Below the pieces are notes generated by a model that searched no databases, was not told the DNA's origin, and saw nothing but the letters and a program-made list of their open reading frames with translations. A stretch of DNA of 64,000 nt from JAMZMI01 sp964353015 (GTDB lineage Bacteria; Bacteroidota; Bacteroidia; Cytophagales; Cyclobacteriaceae): contig CAYGUA010000026.1 of the NCBI GenBank assembly GCA_964353015.1, positions 1 through 64,000 on the forward strand, written 5' to 3'. Made by a program: the position numbers and the translations under genes. This document shows positions 34,934 through 44,673 of this stretch, piece by piece. The stretch's first letter is position 1. Each line of letters starts with the position of its first letter.

Positions 34934-36232
34934 TCAGCTGACAGCCTCTTTATAGGTATTTATAGCTCGAACTCTTGCCTCTTTGTGAGACACGATAGCC
35001 ATAGGGTAATCTAGAGTATCAATTTCCGGCACCCAATGACGGATATAGGTCATCTTTGGATCAAATTTTTCCTGCTGGTTATATGGATTAAAAACCCTAA
35101 AATAAGGTTGCGCGTCTGTGCCAGTGCCTGCAGCCCATTGCCAACCTCCATTGTTACTTGCGAGTTCAAAATCAAGCAATTTACTCGCAAAATAAGCCTC
35201 TCCCCATCGCCAATCAATCAATAGATGTTTAGTTAGAAAACTAGCTGTAATCATCCTTACCCTATTATGCATAAACCCAGTAGCGTTGAGTTCTCTCATT
35301 CCAGCATCTACTATTGGATAGCCTGTTTTTCCTTCGCACCATTTTTGAAAATGCTCTTCATCATTGATCCATGGAATCTTATCATACTGCGGTTTGAATG
35401 CATTCTTAACTACATGAGGGAAATGAGATAGAATCATCATATAAAATTCTCTCCAGATCAATTCGCTTAGCCAAGTGTCTGATGAATTTACCGCCACTGC
35501 AACAGCCTCCCTGATACTAACCGTGCCAAATCTAAAATGAATCCCTAATCTACTGGTGCCTTTTATAGCTGGAAAATCTCGGTCTTGATTATAGTTTGTA
35601 ATTATTTTTTTATCAAAAGATGCCTCTGGTAATGGAATCGAAGTTCTTTTAAAACCTATAAAATCTAAACTCAATATTTCAGGGTAATTGGTTTTGTGAA
35701 TTTTATCAAGATGATTTTCTGATGGAAAATTTTGAAGCTTGTTAAGTTTTAGTTTCTCCAGCCAGCGCCGCTTGTATGGCGTAAAAACTTTGTATGGAGC
35801 CTGCTGGTCATTAAGAATCTCGGATTTCTCAAAAATCACATTATCCTTGAATGAGTAAAAGCCAATATTTAAGTCTTTTAGTAAAGATTCAACCGCATTA
35901 TCTCGCTCTAAAGCATAAGGTTCATAATCCCTATTGGTAAATACACTGTTGATTTGAAATTGCTCCGTAACTTTTTTGAAGACATTGATTGGCTGATCGA
36001 AAAAGCTATAAATCCCACCACCGAACTCATGAAGCTTATCATTTAAATGAGTCAGTTGATTGTGGATAAAAGTTATTCTGGCATCCTGTGGATCTTCAAG
36101 TCGATCCAAAATATTTTTATCAAAAATAAATATCGGCAACACAGGTAATCCATCGGTCAATGAATAATACAACGCTGAATTATCCTCAAGCCTTAAATCT
36201 CTTCTAAACCAGAAAACATTAATTTTTTGCAT
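34934..36232 (-). CDS. phr: Deoxyribodipyrimidine photolyase (cryptochrome/photolyase family)
   Basis: A 432-residue flavoenzyme that uses blue light to split cyclobutane pyrimidine dimers. The antenna-domain start VFWFRRDLRLEDN and the FAD-binding half with GTSRLGIHFRFGTVSIRE, ELIWREFY, HNRVRMITASFLTKHLLIDW and NGGWQWAAGTGTDAQPYFR, then FNPYNQQEKFDP, are typical of class I CPD photolyases. The conserved WQW and NPxxQ-type residues are kept. The ATG at 36232 is chosen over a TTG two codons upstream. It follows tamB on the same strand with 45 bp between. Confidence 0.94.
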   Translation of the reverse strand: MQKINVFWFRRDLRLEDNSALYYSLTDGLPVLPIFIFDKNILDRLEDPQDARITFIHNQLTHLNDKLHEFGGGIYSFFDQPINVFKKVTEQFQINSVFTNRDYEPYALERDNAVESLLKDLNIGFYSFKDNVIFEKSEILNDQQAPYKVFTPYKRRWLEKLKLNKLQNFPSENHLDKIHKTNYPEILSLDFIGFKRTSIPLPEASFDKKIITNYNQDRDFPAIKGTSRLGIHFRFGTVSIREAVAVAVNSSDTWLSELIWREFYMMILSHFPHVVKNAFKPQYDKIPWINDEEHFQKWCEGKTGYPIVDAGMRELNATGFMHNRVRMITASFLTKHLLIDWRWGEAYFASKLLDFELASNNGGWQWAAGTGTDAQPYFRVFNPYNQQEKFDPKMTYIRHWVPEIDTLDYPMAIVSHKEARVRAINTYKEAVS

Positions 36233-36277
36233 ATTCAAGAAACCTAGAAATCTATCTTATGTTCATTTTAAAATATA

Positions 36278-39200
36278 TTAATTGACCGGGTTATTAGCAG
36301 CTGCATTTTCACGATCTCTTATAGCTTTCTCACGGGCTTTTGGCACTAACTCTTTAAAATCATCAAAAGATTTGATCAACTGAAGACTCACACCTGTTTC
36401 TCTTTGTTGAGTTCCGGCTACCTGATCAGCCTGGCTAAAGGCCTTGATACGCAATCTCCCATCCGAAGTGAGTAAATATCTAACGGTCCAGTCACCAATA
36501 AATGATGAACCATCCTCAGGGTTGGTTGTTGTTTGATTGAAGCCACCACCACCAGAAACTTGCAATCTCCCATCCAGAAATGTATATGATAAACGAAGCT
36601 GCAAAGTATTAAAAGCATTTTGATCCAGACCAGCCAAATCCAAATCAACTTCAAGGTTTTCATTGAACTGACTTGCGTAATAGGATAATTGGTTGGTTAA
36701 AAACTCACTGATACTTGAGAAATCACCCGATCCCATGGCAATACCACCAGTTGGTGAAAATTTCCTAAGCATTAGCAAACTAAATACCTGCCGTTTTAAA
36801 TCTTGCTCATCATCATTGATCCTTTTGATATCTGCCAAATCATCCTGTGAGGCTAGTGATTGGGTGTCTTCTATTTGTATTTGAAATCCGATATTGGGAG
36901 AAAGCATTTCGCCAGACAATGATAATATTACTAAAATCGGGATTCTGGTAGGGGCTCCATCAATGGTAGTTTGTCTGTAATCAGAAAGTGATGCCAATTG
37001 TCTATAAACTGCGTTCAACTTCAGAACTCCTTTGTATGGATCACCATACCAGGTAATTGTGCCGCCAGGCTGAATAGTAAATTCTTTACTCATAACAGTT
37101 CTTCCCATTATGCTAGAAGTGAAATTATAGGCTCCCTCAGTGATGGCCACTTCTCCAAATAATTCGAATTCACCATTCGTATCTAACACCAAATTTAAAT
37201 TGCCGGCTGCCGACCCTCTGATAATATCTCCAGCTCTTAAATCAAAAATCAATTCGATATAGGCATCAGATGTGAGTTCCATGTCAAAATTGAGACGAAC
37301 TCCTGTGATTGCATTTTTAACCACTTCATCAATATTGAAGGCACGTGTAGTATCACTAAGATCAACAAAAGAAATGTAATCTTTCTGCTCCACTGTATTG
37401 TCATCCTGAAGAGGTATGTAAATTTTGGTTCCCTTTTCTGACTTTACATTTGCATTAACAATTAAATCGTCTGTAGATCCAAGAATATCAATAGATCCTG
37501 AAGCATTAGCCGTCCCATAATAAAGCTCTTCACTGGAGGCCGTTGTATTTAAAAATTGAAATTTTTTTGTTGAAATATTGATTTCGGGCCTGATATTTCG
37601 GAAACTCTCATGATAAATCTTACCACTAACTGAAGCAGAATTAAGATCACGATCTGTCAATGAAAAATTTTTGAACCCAATAGCTTCGTTATCAAATGCC
37701 ACATCACCCTCAAACAAATATGTAACCCCCAGATAATCATATTTCAAGCGACCATCAGTTAACGTGCTCATTCCATTCAGAATTGGATAGGTGAGATTTC
37801 CAGAAATCAGAATTTGACCATTAGCAAATCCTTCTAGATTTGATACCATTCCCTCAAACAAAGGTGCAAGTAATCTTAAATCTGCTTTGTCGAAATTTAG
37901 TTCTAAATCAAGTTGATTTTCATCAATATTTGGAGAATAATAACCGCTCAAATCAATGGTATTAATTGATTCTCTTACGATATCAAAATTTACGATTAAC
38001 CTTTGATTGGCATTTTCCCAAGCAGTAGTTCCGTCCAAATCTCCAACCAAAAACCCATCAACATAAAGATCTGAAACCTTCATGTCACTCAAAAAATGAT
38101 AGCTTGAATTAATATCTTCCTTGTCGGCATCAAAATTACCGTTTAGAATTCCGCCGATTTTCACTGGGGCTATTGTGTTAAGATTACCAAGCTCGAAATT
38201 TTCGAAATTCATTTGTAAATGCGTCTGTACTGAATCAGCATAATTTCCGCTTATTAATATTCGCTGGTTATCATGTGTAAAATCAAGGCTTTGCACCAAC
38301 AATTGTTCACCATCATAAATCATAGCATTCTCCTTATTAAAGAACCATCGATCACCCAGGATCTTGATATTCGATGGGAGAAATTTGAAAACCAATTTAT
38401 GATCGAAAAATTCCAATTCGGAATTTATCGAAGCTTGGGAGTTGGTTTCAGGTTGATCCACATTGAAATTTGCACTTAATTTTTTATCCTGCCAGATTGC
38501 CTCCAAATTGAGATTTGAACTCGAAGGAATTTTTGGCCAATCCTGTTTCTCAGAATAAAGGTTAGCAATTGCCATTATTCCAAGGGAATCCAAATCCTTT
38601 ATAATGTTGATGTCAAAAGCATTATTTGAAAATGCAAGTCCATGATAATTCAATGAATCTACTGAAGCAAAAACTGATAGCATGGCATTCTTTCGCTGAT
38701 AATAAGTTCCTTCAATCAATCCATCTTCGGAAATAAAAATCTCTTCATTCATAAAGTCAAAATACCTAGATACATCACCGTAATTGATCTCAAAATCTAG
38801 CTGATATGGATCAAAATCATTTTGTGCAAAAATTAAACTGTCGCTATTATCCACCTGAAAATAACCAGCAAGCTCATTTGCTATAATTTTCATATCCCGA
38901 ATAACCTGACTGTAATAGAAATTACCTTCAATTTTGCCAGAGACATCTGGAACCTCAAAAAGTATAGTCCGTCTGGTTCCTATGTTTTCTGTTGAAAATT
39001 GAATTGTATCGACACGCAGATTTCGGTTTCTATAAGACAGATTAAGGTTGGAAATATTTGCATGTGAATTAAGACTATCAATGTTTAAACCCAATAAATC
39101 AAAATTTATATTTGTGTTTAGCACAAGAGATTCATCCATTAGACCGAGTGCCTGAAAATCAATTTTATCTATTTCAGCTTGTATCTTGAGTTTCTCGGGA

Positions 39201-40765
39201 ACAGCCTTAAAATCGAGACTTCCAAGAGATTTGAGTTTGACATTTGGATCATCAATCTTTAACTCGCCATCAAAATACTTTGAAGCAAATTTCCCTTTTG
39301 CCTTAATGGATTTAAAGTTGTAACCATAAATCTCCGAATTAGTCAACTGTGCCTCTGTATAAAAATTCGCATTATCAATTGTCAATCCAGACCCCTTGAT
39401 GAATCCATTGAAATTGATATTCTGAATCCATTCCCGCTGATCGAGAAAGGCTCCTGCATTGAAATTAGAAATTTTTAATCTTCCTGAATATTTAGCTGTT
39501 TCCCATCCCCTTGGAAACTTGAGATTCAAATCAGAAATTAGGCTGCCCCGTTTGGTAGAAATATTGGCTTTTGCTACAAAGTCAGTTGGAAATCCTGAAA
39601 ATTGACCAGACATTTTTAATATCCCCAAATCAAGAAAGCTTTGTGGAAGGTCATCAATAACTCCTATTAAATCTGTTGGTCTTAGCTGCCCACTATTCAA
39701 ATCAAGATTGATAAAGGTCTCATCAATATTTGGCAAACCAAAGAGATCCATTTCACCTGTCAGATAACTATTCTTGCTCAACCAAAATTTCATCTTTCTG
39801 ATAGATAATCCTCCAATTTTTCCCTTTATATCACCTGTGATTGTGATTGGCTTAAAATGATCAGACAAATCGGCGAAGAACTTAATATCATCAGGATGCA
39901 CATAACTTCCTTCTAAATTGAGGTCTAGGGAAACACTGTCCATAAATGTTGAAAAATCATTTAAGCCTGTAAATTCAAGACCTATACTCTTTTTGATATG
40001 GGATTGGGACAGAATAATATCCAGATCATCGAGTAAGATTCGCCTATTCGATAATTCAAATTTTGACTCTAAATCCTGAATAGTGAACCCTGAAATTTTA
40101 TCAGTTCCAGAAAATTTCTCAATGGTTACCGAGATAGTATCACCTACAAGACTAAAGTCCTGCATTTCACCTTTGGGGATTTCAAATTCAAAATGGGCAA
40201 AGTCTAATTTCCCAGCGTCTGCGGTAGTACTTTGGTCATTTTTATAAGAGAAATTAAAATCATTTAGCAGGATTTGATCCAAAATTAGCTGTCCGCTCTT
40301 CCCTTTGGTCGATGATGTTTTATTCGATTTAATTGATTTCAATGATTCAATAAACACCACCAAATTGATACTTAGTGAATCGTCGTATTTCCTAAGATTT
40401 AATTCCGCATTTTCAAGAGATATTTTATTCAGATTGATTGTATTTCCTGATATCAAGTCAAATAAATCATAGTCCAATTGAAGATGCTTTGCTTTTAAAA
40501 GAACATTTTGATTATAATCCAATACTTCAAGATCGTCAATTTTAAGCAAGTCAAACCATGCGATTTTTATATAACCAATAGTCGTTTTTTGCTCTGTGTT
40601 CTGGTTGATCCGAGTAAGAATATTTTGAGTTACGTAATTTTGAAAAAGTGCCGTTTGCAGCAGCAAAATCAACCCCGTTATCACCAGAAATAAGGACACC
40701 AATATCCATAAGATAGCTTTTCTGAAGATGGTTAGTATCGTTCCTATTGTTAACTTGCCCTCCAA
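36278..40765 (-). CDS. tamB: TamB-like translocation/assembly protein
   Basis: A very long protein (1495 residues) with one N-terminal membrane anchor (about 14-35) and an extended series of beta-rich repeats, ending with a C-terminal DUF490/TamB domain (about 1090-1420, for example GEVAITEGAYNFTS, FTIQPGGTITWYGDP, RIPILVILSLSGEMLSPNIG, YYASQFNENLEVD). TamB-like proteins span the periplasm as a lipid-conducting bridge and help outer-membrane protein or lipid transport. The TamA partner is not adjacent, as is usual in Bacteroidota. It is divergent from tsaD with only 22 bp between the start codons, so the two promoters must overlap the opposing gene. Confidence 0.92.
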   Translation of the reverse strand: MEGKLTIGTILTIFRKAILWILVSLFLVITGLILLLQTALFQNYVTQNILTRINQNTEQKTTIGYIKIAWFDLLKIDDLEVLDYNQNVLLKAKHLQLDYDLFDLISGNTINLNKISLENAELNLRKYDDSLSINLVVFIESLKSIKSNKTSSTKGKSGQLILDQILLNDFNFSYKNDQSTTADAGKLDFAHFEFEIPKGEMQDFSLVGDTISVTIEKFSGTDKISGFTIQDLESKFELSNRRILLDDLDIILSQSHIKKSIGLEFTGLNDFSTFMDSVSLDLNLEGSYVHPDDIKFFADLSDHFKPITITGDIKGKIGGLSIRKMKFWLSKNSYLTGEMDLFGLPNIDETFINLDLNSGQLRPTDLIGVIDDLPQSFLDLGILKMSGQFSGFPTDFVAKANISTKRGSLISDLNLKFPRGWETAKYSGRLKISNFNAGAFLDQREWIQNINFNGFIKGSGLTIDNANFYTEAQLTNSEIYGYNFKSIKAKGKFASKYFDGELKIDDPNVKLKSLGSLDFKAVPEKLKIQAEIDKIDFQALGLMDESLVLNTNINFDLLGLNIDSLNSHANISNLNLSYRNRNLRVDTIQFSTENIGTRRTILFEVPDVSGKIEGNFYYSQVIRDMKIIANELAGYFQVDNSDSLIFAQNDFDPYQLDFEINYGDVSRYFDFMNEEIFISEDGLIEGTYYQRKNAMLSVFASVDSLNYHGLAFSNNAFDINIIKDLDSLGIMAIANLYSEKQDWPKIPSSSNLNLEAIWQDKKLSANFNVDQPETNSQASINSELEFFDHKLVFKFLPSNIKILGDRWFFNKENAMIYDGEQLLVQSLDFTHDNQRILISGNYADSVQTHLQMNFENFELGNLNTIAPVKIGGILNGNFDADKEDINSSYHFLSDMKVSDLYVDGFLVGDLDGTTAWENANQRLIVNFDIVRESINTIDLSGYYSPNIDENQLDLELNFDKADLRLLAPLFEGMVSNLEGFANGQILISGNLTYPILNGMSTLTDGRLKYDYLGVTYLFEGDVAFDNEAIGFKNFSLTDRDLNSASVSGKIYHESFRNIRPEINISTKKFQFLNTTASSEELYYGTANASGSIDILGSTDDLIVNANVKSEKGTKIYIPLQDDNTVEQKDYISFVDLSDTTRAFNIDEVVKNAITGVRLNFDMELTSDAYIELIFDLRAGDIIRGSAAGNLNLVLDTNGEFELFGEVAITEGAYNFTSSIMGRTVMSKEFTIQPGGTITWYGDPYKGVLKLNAVYRQLASLSDYRQTTIDGAPTRIPILVILSLSGEMLSPNIGFQIQIEDTQSLASQDDLADIKRINDDEQDLKRQVFSLLMLRKFSPTGGIAMGSGDFSSISEFLTNQLSYYASQFNENLEVDLDLAGLDQNAFNTLQLRLSYTFLDGRLQVSGGGGFNQTTTNPEDGSSFIGDWTVRYLLTSDGRLRIKAFSQADQVAGTQQRETGVSLQLIKSFDDFKELVPKAREKAIRDRENAAANNPVN

Positions 40766-40787
40766 ATGCTGTGAAATTTAGGAAGTA

Positions 40788-41792
40788 ATGAGTGAAATAA
40801 TTCTGGGTATTGAGTCATCTTGTGATGAGACTGCCGCTGCGATATGCAAAGATGGAGAAATAATAAGTAATAATATTGCTACTCAATCCATTCATGAAAA
40901 GTTTGGTGGAGTAGTGCCTGAATTAGCTTCCAGAGCTCATCAAAAAAACATCATTCCCATCCTCAACGAATGTCTGAGCGAAAACGATATTTCGATTAGC
41001 GATATTAATGCAATTGCCTACACTCAAGGACCTGGACTCCTTGGGGCCTTGTTAGTTGGTAGTTCATTTGCTAAAGGATTGGCCGCAGCACTTGACGTGC
41101 CTGTTATTCCTGTTAATCATATGCAAGCTCATGTGCTCGCTCATTTTATTGATAACCCAAAGCCGACATTCCCATTTTTATGTCTAACCATAAGCGGTGG
41201 TCATACTCAAATAGTGAAAGTTTCAAGTTATCACGAAATGCAAGTCATCGGCACAACGATAGATGATGCCGTGGGTGAAGCATTTGACAAGTGTGCAAAG
41301 CTTATGGATCTCGGCTATCCTGGAGGTCCTAAAGTAGATCAACTAGCCAAAATTGGCGATCCTGATAAGTTTACATTCCCTCTTAGCAATATTCCTGAGC
41401 TAGATTATTCATTTTCAGGCATTAAAACTGCCTTTTTATATTTCATCAGGGATCAATCCCGAAATAACACAGATTTTTTGAAGGAAAACTTAAATGATCT
41501 TGCCGCAAGTCTTCAAAAAACTTTGATTGACATGCTTTTTATTAAATTAAAAAAAGCAGCTAAACTGACTAAAATTAATCAGATAGCAATAGCAGGAGGC
41601 GTTTCGGCCAATTCAGGAATTCGATCCAGATTATCTGATGAAGCTGAAAAAATGAACTGGAAAGTATTCATTCCAAAGTTTGAATATTGTACAGACAATG
41701 CTGCCATGATTGCCATGACAGGGTATTTTAAGTTCAAAGATCAAATATTCGGAGATTTAAAAGACAGTCCATTACCAAGAATGGCGTTTTAA
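40788..41792 (+). CDS. tsaD: tRNA N6-adenosine threonylcarbamoyltransferase TsaD
   Basis: A 334-residue ASKHA-fold protein that, with TsaB and TsaE, places the threonylcarbamoyl group on A37 of ANN-decoding tRNAs. The start LGIESSCDETAAAI is the ATP-binding phosphate-1 loop; the metal-binding HMQAH (H111, H115) and GHTQIVKV, then GEAFDKCAKLMDLGYPGGP and AIAGGVSANSGIRSRL, are all in place. Length is normal. The ATG at 40788 begins directly before the first strand. It leads the run tsaD-smpB-HNH-aldehyde dehydrogenase-lipoprotein on the plus strand. Confidence 0.97.
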   Translation: MSEIILGIESSCDETAAAICKDGEIISNNIATQSIHEKFGGVVPELASRAHQKNIIPILNECLSENDISISDINAIAYTQGPGLLGALLVGSSFAKGLAAALDVPVIPVNHMQAHVLAHFIDNPKPTFPFLCLTISGGHTQIVKVSSYHEMQVIGTTIDDAVGEAFDKCAKLMDLGYPGGPKVDQLAKIGDPDKFTFPLSNIPELDYSFSGIKTAFLYFIRDQSRNNTDFLKENLNDLAASLQKTLIDMLFIKLKKAAKLTKINQIAIAGGVSANSGIRSRLSDEAEKMNWKVFIPKFEYCTDNAAMIAMTGYFKFKDQIFGDLKDSPLPRMAF

Positions 41793-41850
41793 TCTGACAT
41801 CATTTAAGTTATGAATAGTTCTTGGTAATTTTAAGTTAAGCTATTAAACC

Positions 41851-42315
41851 ATGAGTACATCCAGATTTTCAAATAACATCCAAATCAAAAATCGCAAAGC
41901 TTCGTATGAATTTGCATTCATTGAAAAATTTGAAGCTGGGATGGTTCTAAAAGGCTCGGAAATCAAATCTATCCGAGAAGGAAAAGCGAGCATCACTGAA
42001 GCTTACTGCTTTGTTGGTAAGGATGAGTTATTCATAAAAGGGATGAATATTTCACCATATTCTGAAAGTTCGTTCAATGTGCCTGATCCGGTGCGAGAAA
42101 GAAAATTGCTACTTAAAAAACGAGAAATTGAAAAACTAAGAGCGAAGACCGAAGAAAAGGGTCTTACGATAGTGCCAGTTCGGATATTTATCAACTCCAG
42201 AGGTCTGGCTAAATTAGAAATTGCACTTGCTCAAGGTAAAAAAATCTATGACAAACGGGACAGCATCAAGAAAAAAGATCAGGACAGAGAGTTAAAAAGA
42301 ATGACGATGATATGA
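41851..42315 (+). CDS. smpB: SsrA-binding protein SmpB
   Basis: A 154-residue protein that binds tmRNA and brings it to stalled ribosomes in trans-translation. Conserved features are IQIKNRKASYEFAFIEKFEAG at the start, the tmRNA-binding KGSEIKSIREGKASITEAY, and the C-terminal basic tail (KKIYDKRDSIKKKDQDREL) that enters the empty ribosomal A-site. It lies 58 bp after tsaD and overlaps the HNH gene by 4 bp (ATGA). tmRNA itself was not found in this window. Confidence 0.97.
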   Translation: MSTSRFSNNIQIKNRKASYEFAFIEKFEAGMVLKGSEIKSIREGKASITEAYCFVGKDELFIKGMNISPYSESSFNVPDPVRERKLLLKKREIEKLRAKTEEKGLTIVPVRIFINSRGLAKLEIALAQGKKIYDKRDSIKKKDQDRELKRMTMI

Positions 42316-42818
42316 ACACTGTTTTAGTCATAAATCAGGATTATTCACCCATTTCAATATGTACAGTTGAGAGGGCGTTTCTTCTGATTTTTATGAATAA
42401 AGCAGATCTGATGGCCGAAGATGACGCTAAAAAACTGAGATCAATATCAACTAATTTCCCTTATCCTTCTGTAATCAAAATAAAAAAATACATCAACGTT
42501 CCTTTCAGAGGGGTTATTCTAACTCGACACAATATTTTCAAACGTGATAATCACAAATGCCAATACTGTGGATCTGAAAAAGATTTAACATTAGATCACC
42601 TTCAGCCAAGATCCAAAGGAGGTAAATCAACCTGGAATAATTTAGTTACAGCTTGCAAACCATGCAACATCCTAAAAGGAGATCAGATGCCTGAATCAAT
42701 TGGCATGATCCTCCGAAAAAAACCTACCAAGCCGTCCTACATTTCCTTCATTAAAAACAGCACCAAGCAACTGCGCGAAGACTGGAAACCCTTCCTTGAA
42801 AGAAAAGCGACTTTATGA
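42312..42818 (+). CDS. HNH endonuclease family protein
   Basis: A 168-residue HNH protein. The C83/C86 and C115/C118 pairs form a zinc site around the nuclease core: CQYCGSEKDLTLDHLQPRSK contains D95-H96, and TWNNLVTACKPCN contains N109/N110. A basic N-terminal half with strand-rich sequence precedes it. Such HNH proteins are widespread in Bacteroidota as stand-alone genes and are not linked to an intron, phage or restriction system here. Tight 4-bp overlaps with smpB and the aldehyde dehydrogenase gene show it belongs to the housekeeping operon. The DNA substrate is unknown; repair is a guess. Confidence 0.9.
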   Translation: MNTVLVINQDYSPISICTVERAFLLIFMNKADLMAEDDAKKLRSISTNFPYPSVIKIKKYINVPFRGVILTRHNIFKRDNHKCQYCGSEKDLTLDHLQPRSKGGKSTWNNLVTACKPCNILKGDQMPESIGMILRKKPTKPSYISFIKNSTKQLREDWKPFLERKATL

Positions 42819-44188
42819 AAAATTCATTCGATACAATAAATCCAACTACAGAAAAAATCATTCAGTCCTATCTATTCTATTCTGATAATCAAATCAAAGA
42901 AATAATAGATGATACATTCAAAGCTCAAGAAACATGGCGAAAATTAGATATTGATTTTCGATCCAAATGCTTCAATCATTTGGCAAAAATGATGACCGAA
43001 CAAAAACATTCGTTAGCTGAACTCATTACAATGGAAATGGGAAAACCGATTCGGGAAGGTGTAAGAGAAATTGAAAAATGTGTTTGGGTCTGTCAGCATT
43101 ATGCAGAAACTTCTGAGGCCTATTTAAAACCTGAAAACATTCAATCTGATGCCGTACATAGCGAAGTAGTATTTAATCCACTTGGAGTAATTTTAGCAGT
43201 CATGCCATGGAATTTACCATTTTGGCAAGTTTTTAGATTTGCAGCTCCTACCATGATGGCTGGTAATTGTTGTTTATTGAAACATGCCCCAAATACTACA
43301 GCTTGTGGTCTAGCTATCGAAAGATTATTCACTGAAGCAGGCTTTCCACAAAATTCATTTCGTACCATTATCGCAGATATTCCACAATTGGAATCGATTG
43401 TCGCCAATAAAAAAATCGCTGCAGTTACATTGACAGGCTCGACTAATGCTGGAAAATCTTTGGCTCAATTATCTGGAAAATATTTAAAAAAAATCGTGTT
43501 AGAATTAGGAGGCAATGACCCCTATCTCATACTTGATGATGCTGACCTTGATCTAGCTGTTGAAAAATGCATAACAAGTAGATTACTTAATGCGGGTCAA
43601 GTTTGCATTGCAGCTAAACGGATAATAGTCACCCATAATAATCTTCAAGAATTCAATTTCAAATTGATTGAAAAACTTAAAACAAAAAAAGTTGGAAATC
43701 CATTGGATGAAGATTCGAATATTGGTCCATTAGCAAGACTAGATTTGAAATCGCAACTCGAAACTCAAGTTGCGGACTCAATAAATAAAGGAGCTCAACT
43801 GGCATTTCGTTCAGATATTCCCAAAGGAGATGGCTATTATTTTCCAATCACAGTTCTCACACATGTGCAGCCAAATACGCCTGCATACAATGATGAGTTA
43901 TTTGGACCTGTATTCTCAATCATCGAGGCAAAAGATGAAGCAGATGCAATTTCAATCGCCAATAACACCAATTTCGGTCTTGGCTCTGCTATATTCAGCA
44001 GGAATACAGCAAAGGCATTACAAATTGCTAGAAATGAATTATCAGCCGGGTGTTGTTTTATCAATGATTTTGTAAAGTCAGACCCAAGATTACCATTTGG
44101 TGGTATCAAGGAAAGTGGATATGGCAGAGAGTTAGCTGCCTATGGCATAAAAGAATTTGTAAATATTAAAACCATATATCAACAATAA
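42815..44188 (+). CDS. NAD(P)-dependent succinate-semialdehyde dehydrogenase
   Basis: A 457-residue aldehyde dehydrogenase that oxidises succinate semialdehyde or a similar aldehyde. Key motifs are PWNLPFWQVFRFAAP, the cofactor region LTGSTNAGKSLAQ, the general base in VLELGGNDPYL, the catalytic cysteine in LNAGQVCIAAKR (about C268), and GPVFSIIEA plus LPFGGIKESGYGREL near the end. The short N-terminus and GRE(L) end match the Sad/GabD type. The start overlaps the HNH stop by 4 bp and the end is 1 bp from a lipoprotein gene. It would supply succinate to the TCA cycle. Confidence 0.9.
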   Translation: MKNSFDTINPTTEKIIQSYLFYSDNQIKEIIDDTFKAQETWRKLDIDFRSKCFNHLAKMMTEQKHSLAELITMEMGKPIREGVREIEKCVWVCQHYAETSEAYLKPENIQSDAVHSEVVFNPLGVILAVMPWNLPFWQVFRFAAPTMMAGNCCLLKHAPNTTACGLAIERLFTEAGFPQNSFRTIIADIPQLESIVANKKIAAVTLTGSTNAGKSLAQLSGKYLKKIVLELGGNDPYLILDDADLDLAVEKCITSRLLNAGQVCIAAKRIIVTHNNLQEFNFKLIEKLKTKKVGNPLDEDSNIGPLARLDLKSQLETQVADSINKGAQLAFRSDIPKGDGYYFPITVLTHVQPNTPAYNDELFGPVFSIIEAKDEADAISIANNTNFGLGSAIFSRNTAKALQIARNELSAGCCFINDFVKSDPRLPFGGIKESGYGRELAAYGIKEFVNIKTIYQQ

Positions 44189-44189
44189 T

Positions 44190-44600
44190 ATGATGAACAA
44201 AATAGCACTTACACAAAATTTAGCATTAATAATTCTCTTCATATCATCTTGTCAACCACAACAGGAAAACCAACAAGAAAAAACATTAGAAGAAAAAAAA
44301 GAATTGCTTTCTCAAAAACTCACCAAGTTTCAGGAAGAAATTGATATGCAAATCCACGAACTAAAAAAACAATCTGAAAAAGCAGGAAAAACATCTAAGG
44401 AAAGCATTAATGAAGCCATCACTAGCTTAGAGAAGGAAAAGAAAAATGCGCTAAAGTCTACGGAAAAACTGAAAAAGGCAACTGCCAATAATATTGATGA
44501 GGTGCAAAAAGAGGTAGAAAATGTTTTAGACGATTTAAAAAAGAATCTGAAAAAAGCAGGTGACAATTTTCAAAAATGGCTCCAAGAACAAAGCAAATAA
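44190..44600 (+). CDS. Coiled-coil lipoprotein, 136 residues
   Basis: The product has a signal peptide ending in FISSC (C21), followed by a single long amphipathic helix of about 110 residues rich in Lys, Glu and Gln (for example ESINEAITSLEKEKKNALKS, EVQKEVENVLDDLKKNLKKA). It resembles apolipoprotein-like or Lpp-like helical lipoproteins and should lie in the periplasm, anchored to the outer membrane. Function is unknown. The ATG at 44190 follows the dehydrogenase stop at once, so it is translated from the same mRNA. A strong hairpin terminator closes the operon. Confidence 0.78.
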   Translation: MMNKIALTQNLALIILFISSCQPQQENQQEKTLEEKKELLSQKLTKFQEEIDMQIHELKKQSEKAGKTSKESINEAITSLEKEKKNALKSTEKLKKATANNIDEVQKEVENVLDDLKKNLKKAGDNFQKWLQEQSK

Positions 44601-44623
44601 GCCAATCAACTAAAGATCAAAAA

Positions 44624-44651
44624 AAAACCTATACCGAATGGTATAGGTTTT
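44624..44651. terminator. Bidirectional hairpin terminator
   Basis: A perfect 12-bp inverted repeat (AAAACCTATACC at 44624-44635 and GGTATAGGTTTT at 44640-44651) with a 4-nt loop. The plus strand ends in four T and the minus strand in seven T, so the hairpin can stop both the lipoprotein operon and the convergent exbB-exbD operon. Confidence 0.9.
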
Positions 44652-44673
44652 ACAACTAAATACAAGTCAGTTC

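Noticed and set aside
42312..42818. HNH gene as part of a mobile intron or homing element
   Set aside because: It has 4-bp overlaps with both neighbours in a housekeeping operon and no intron or repeat boundaries.
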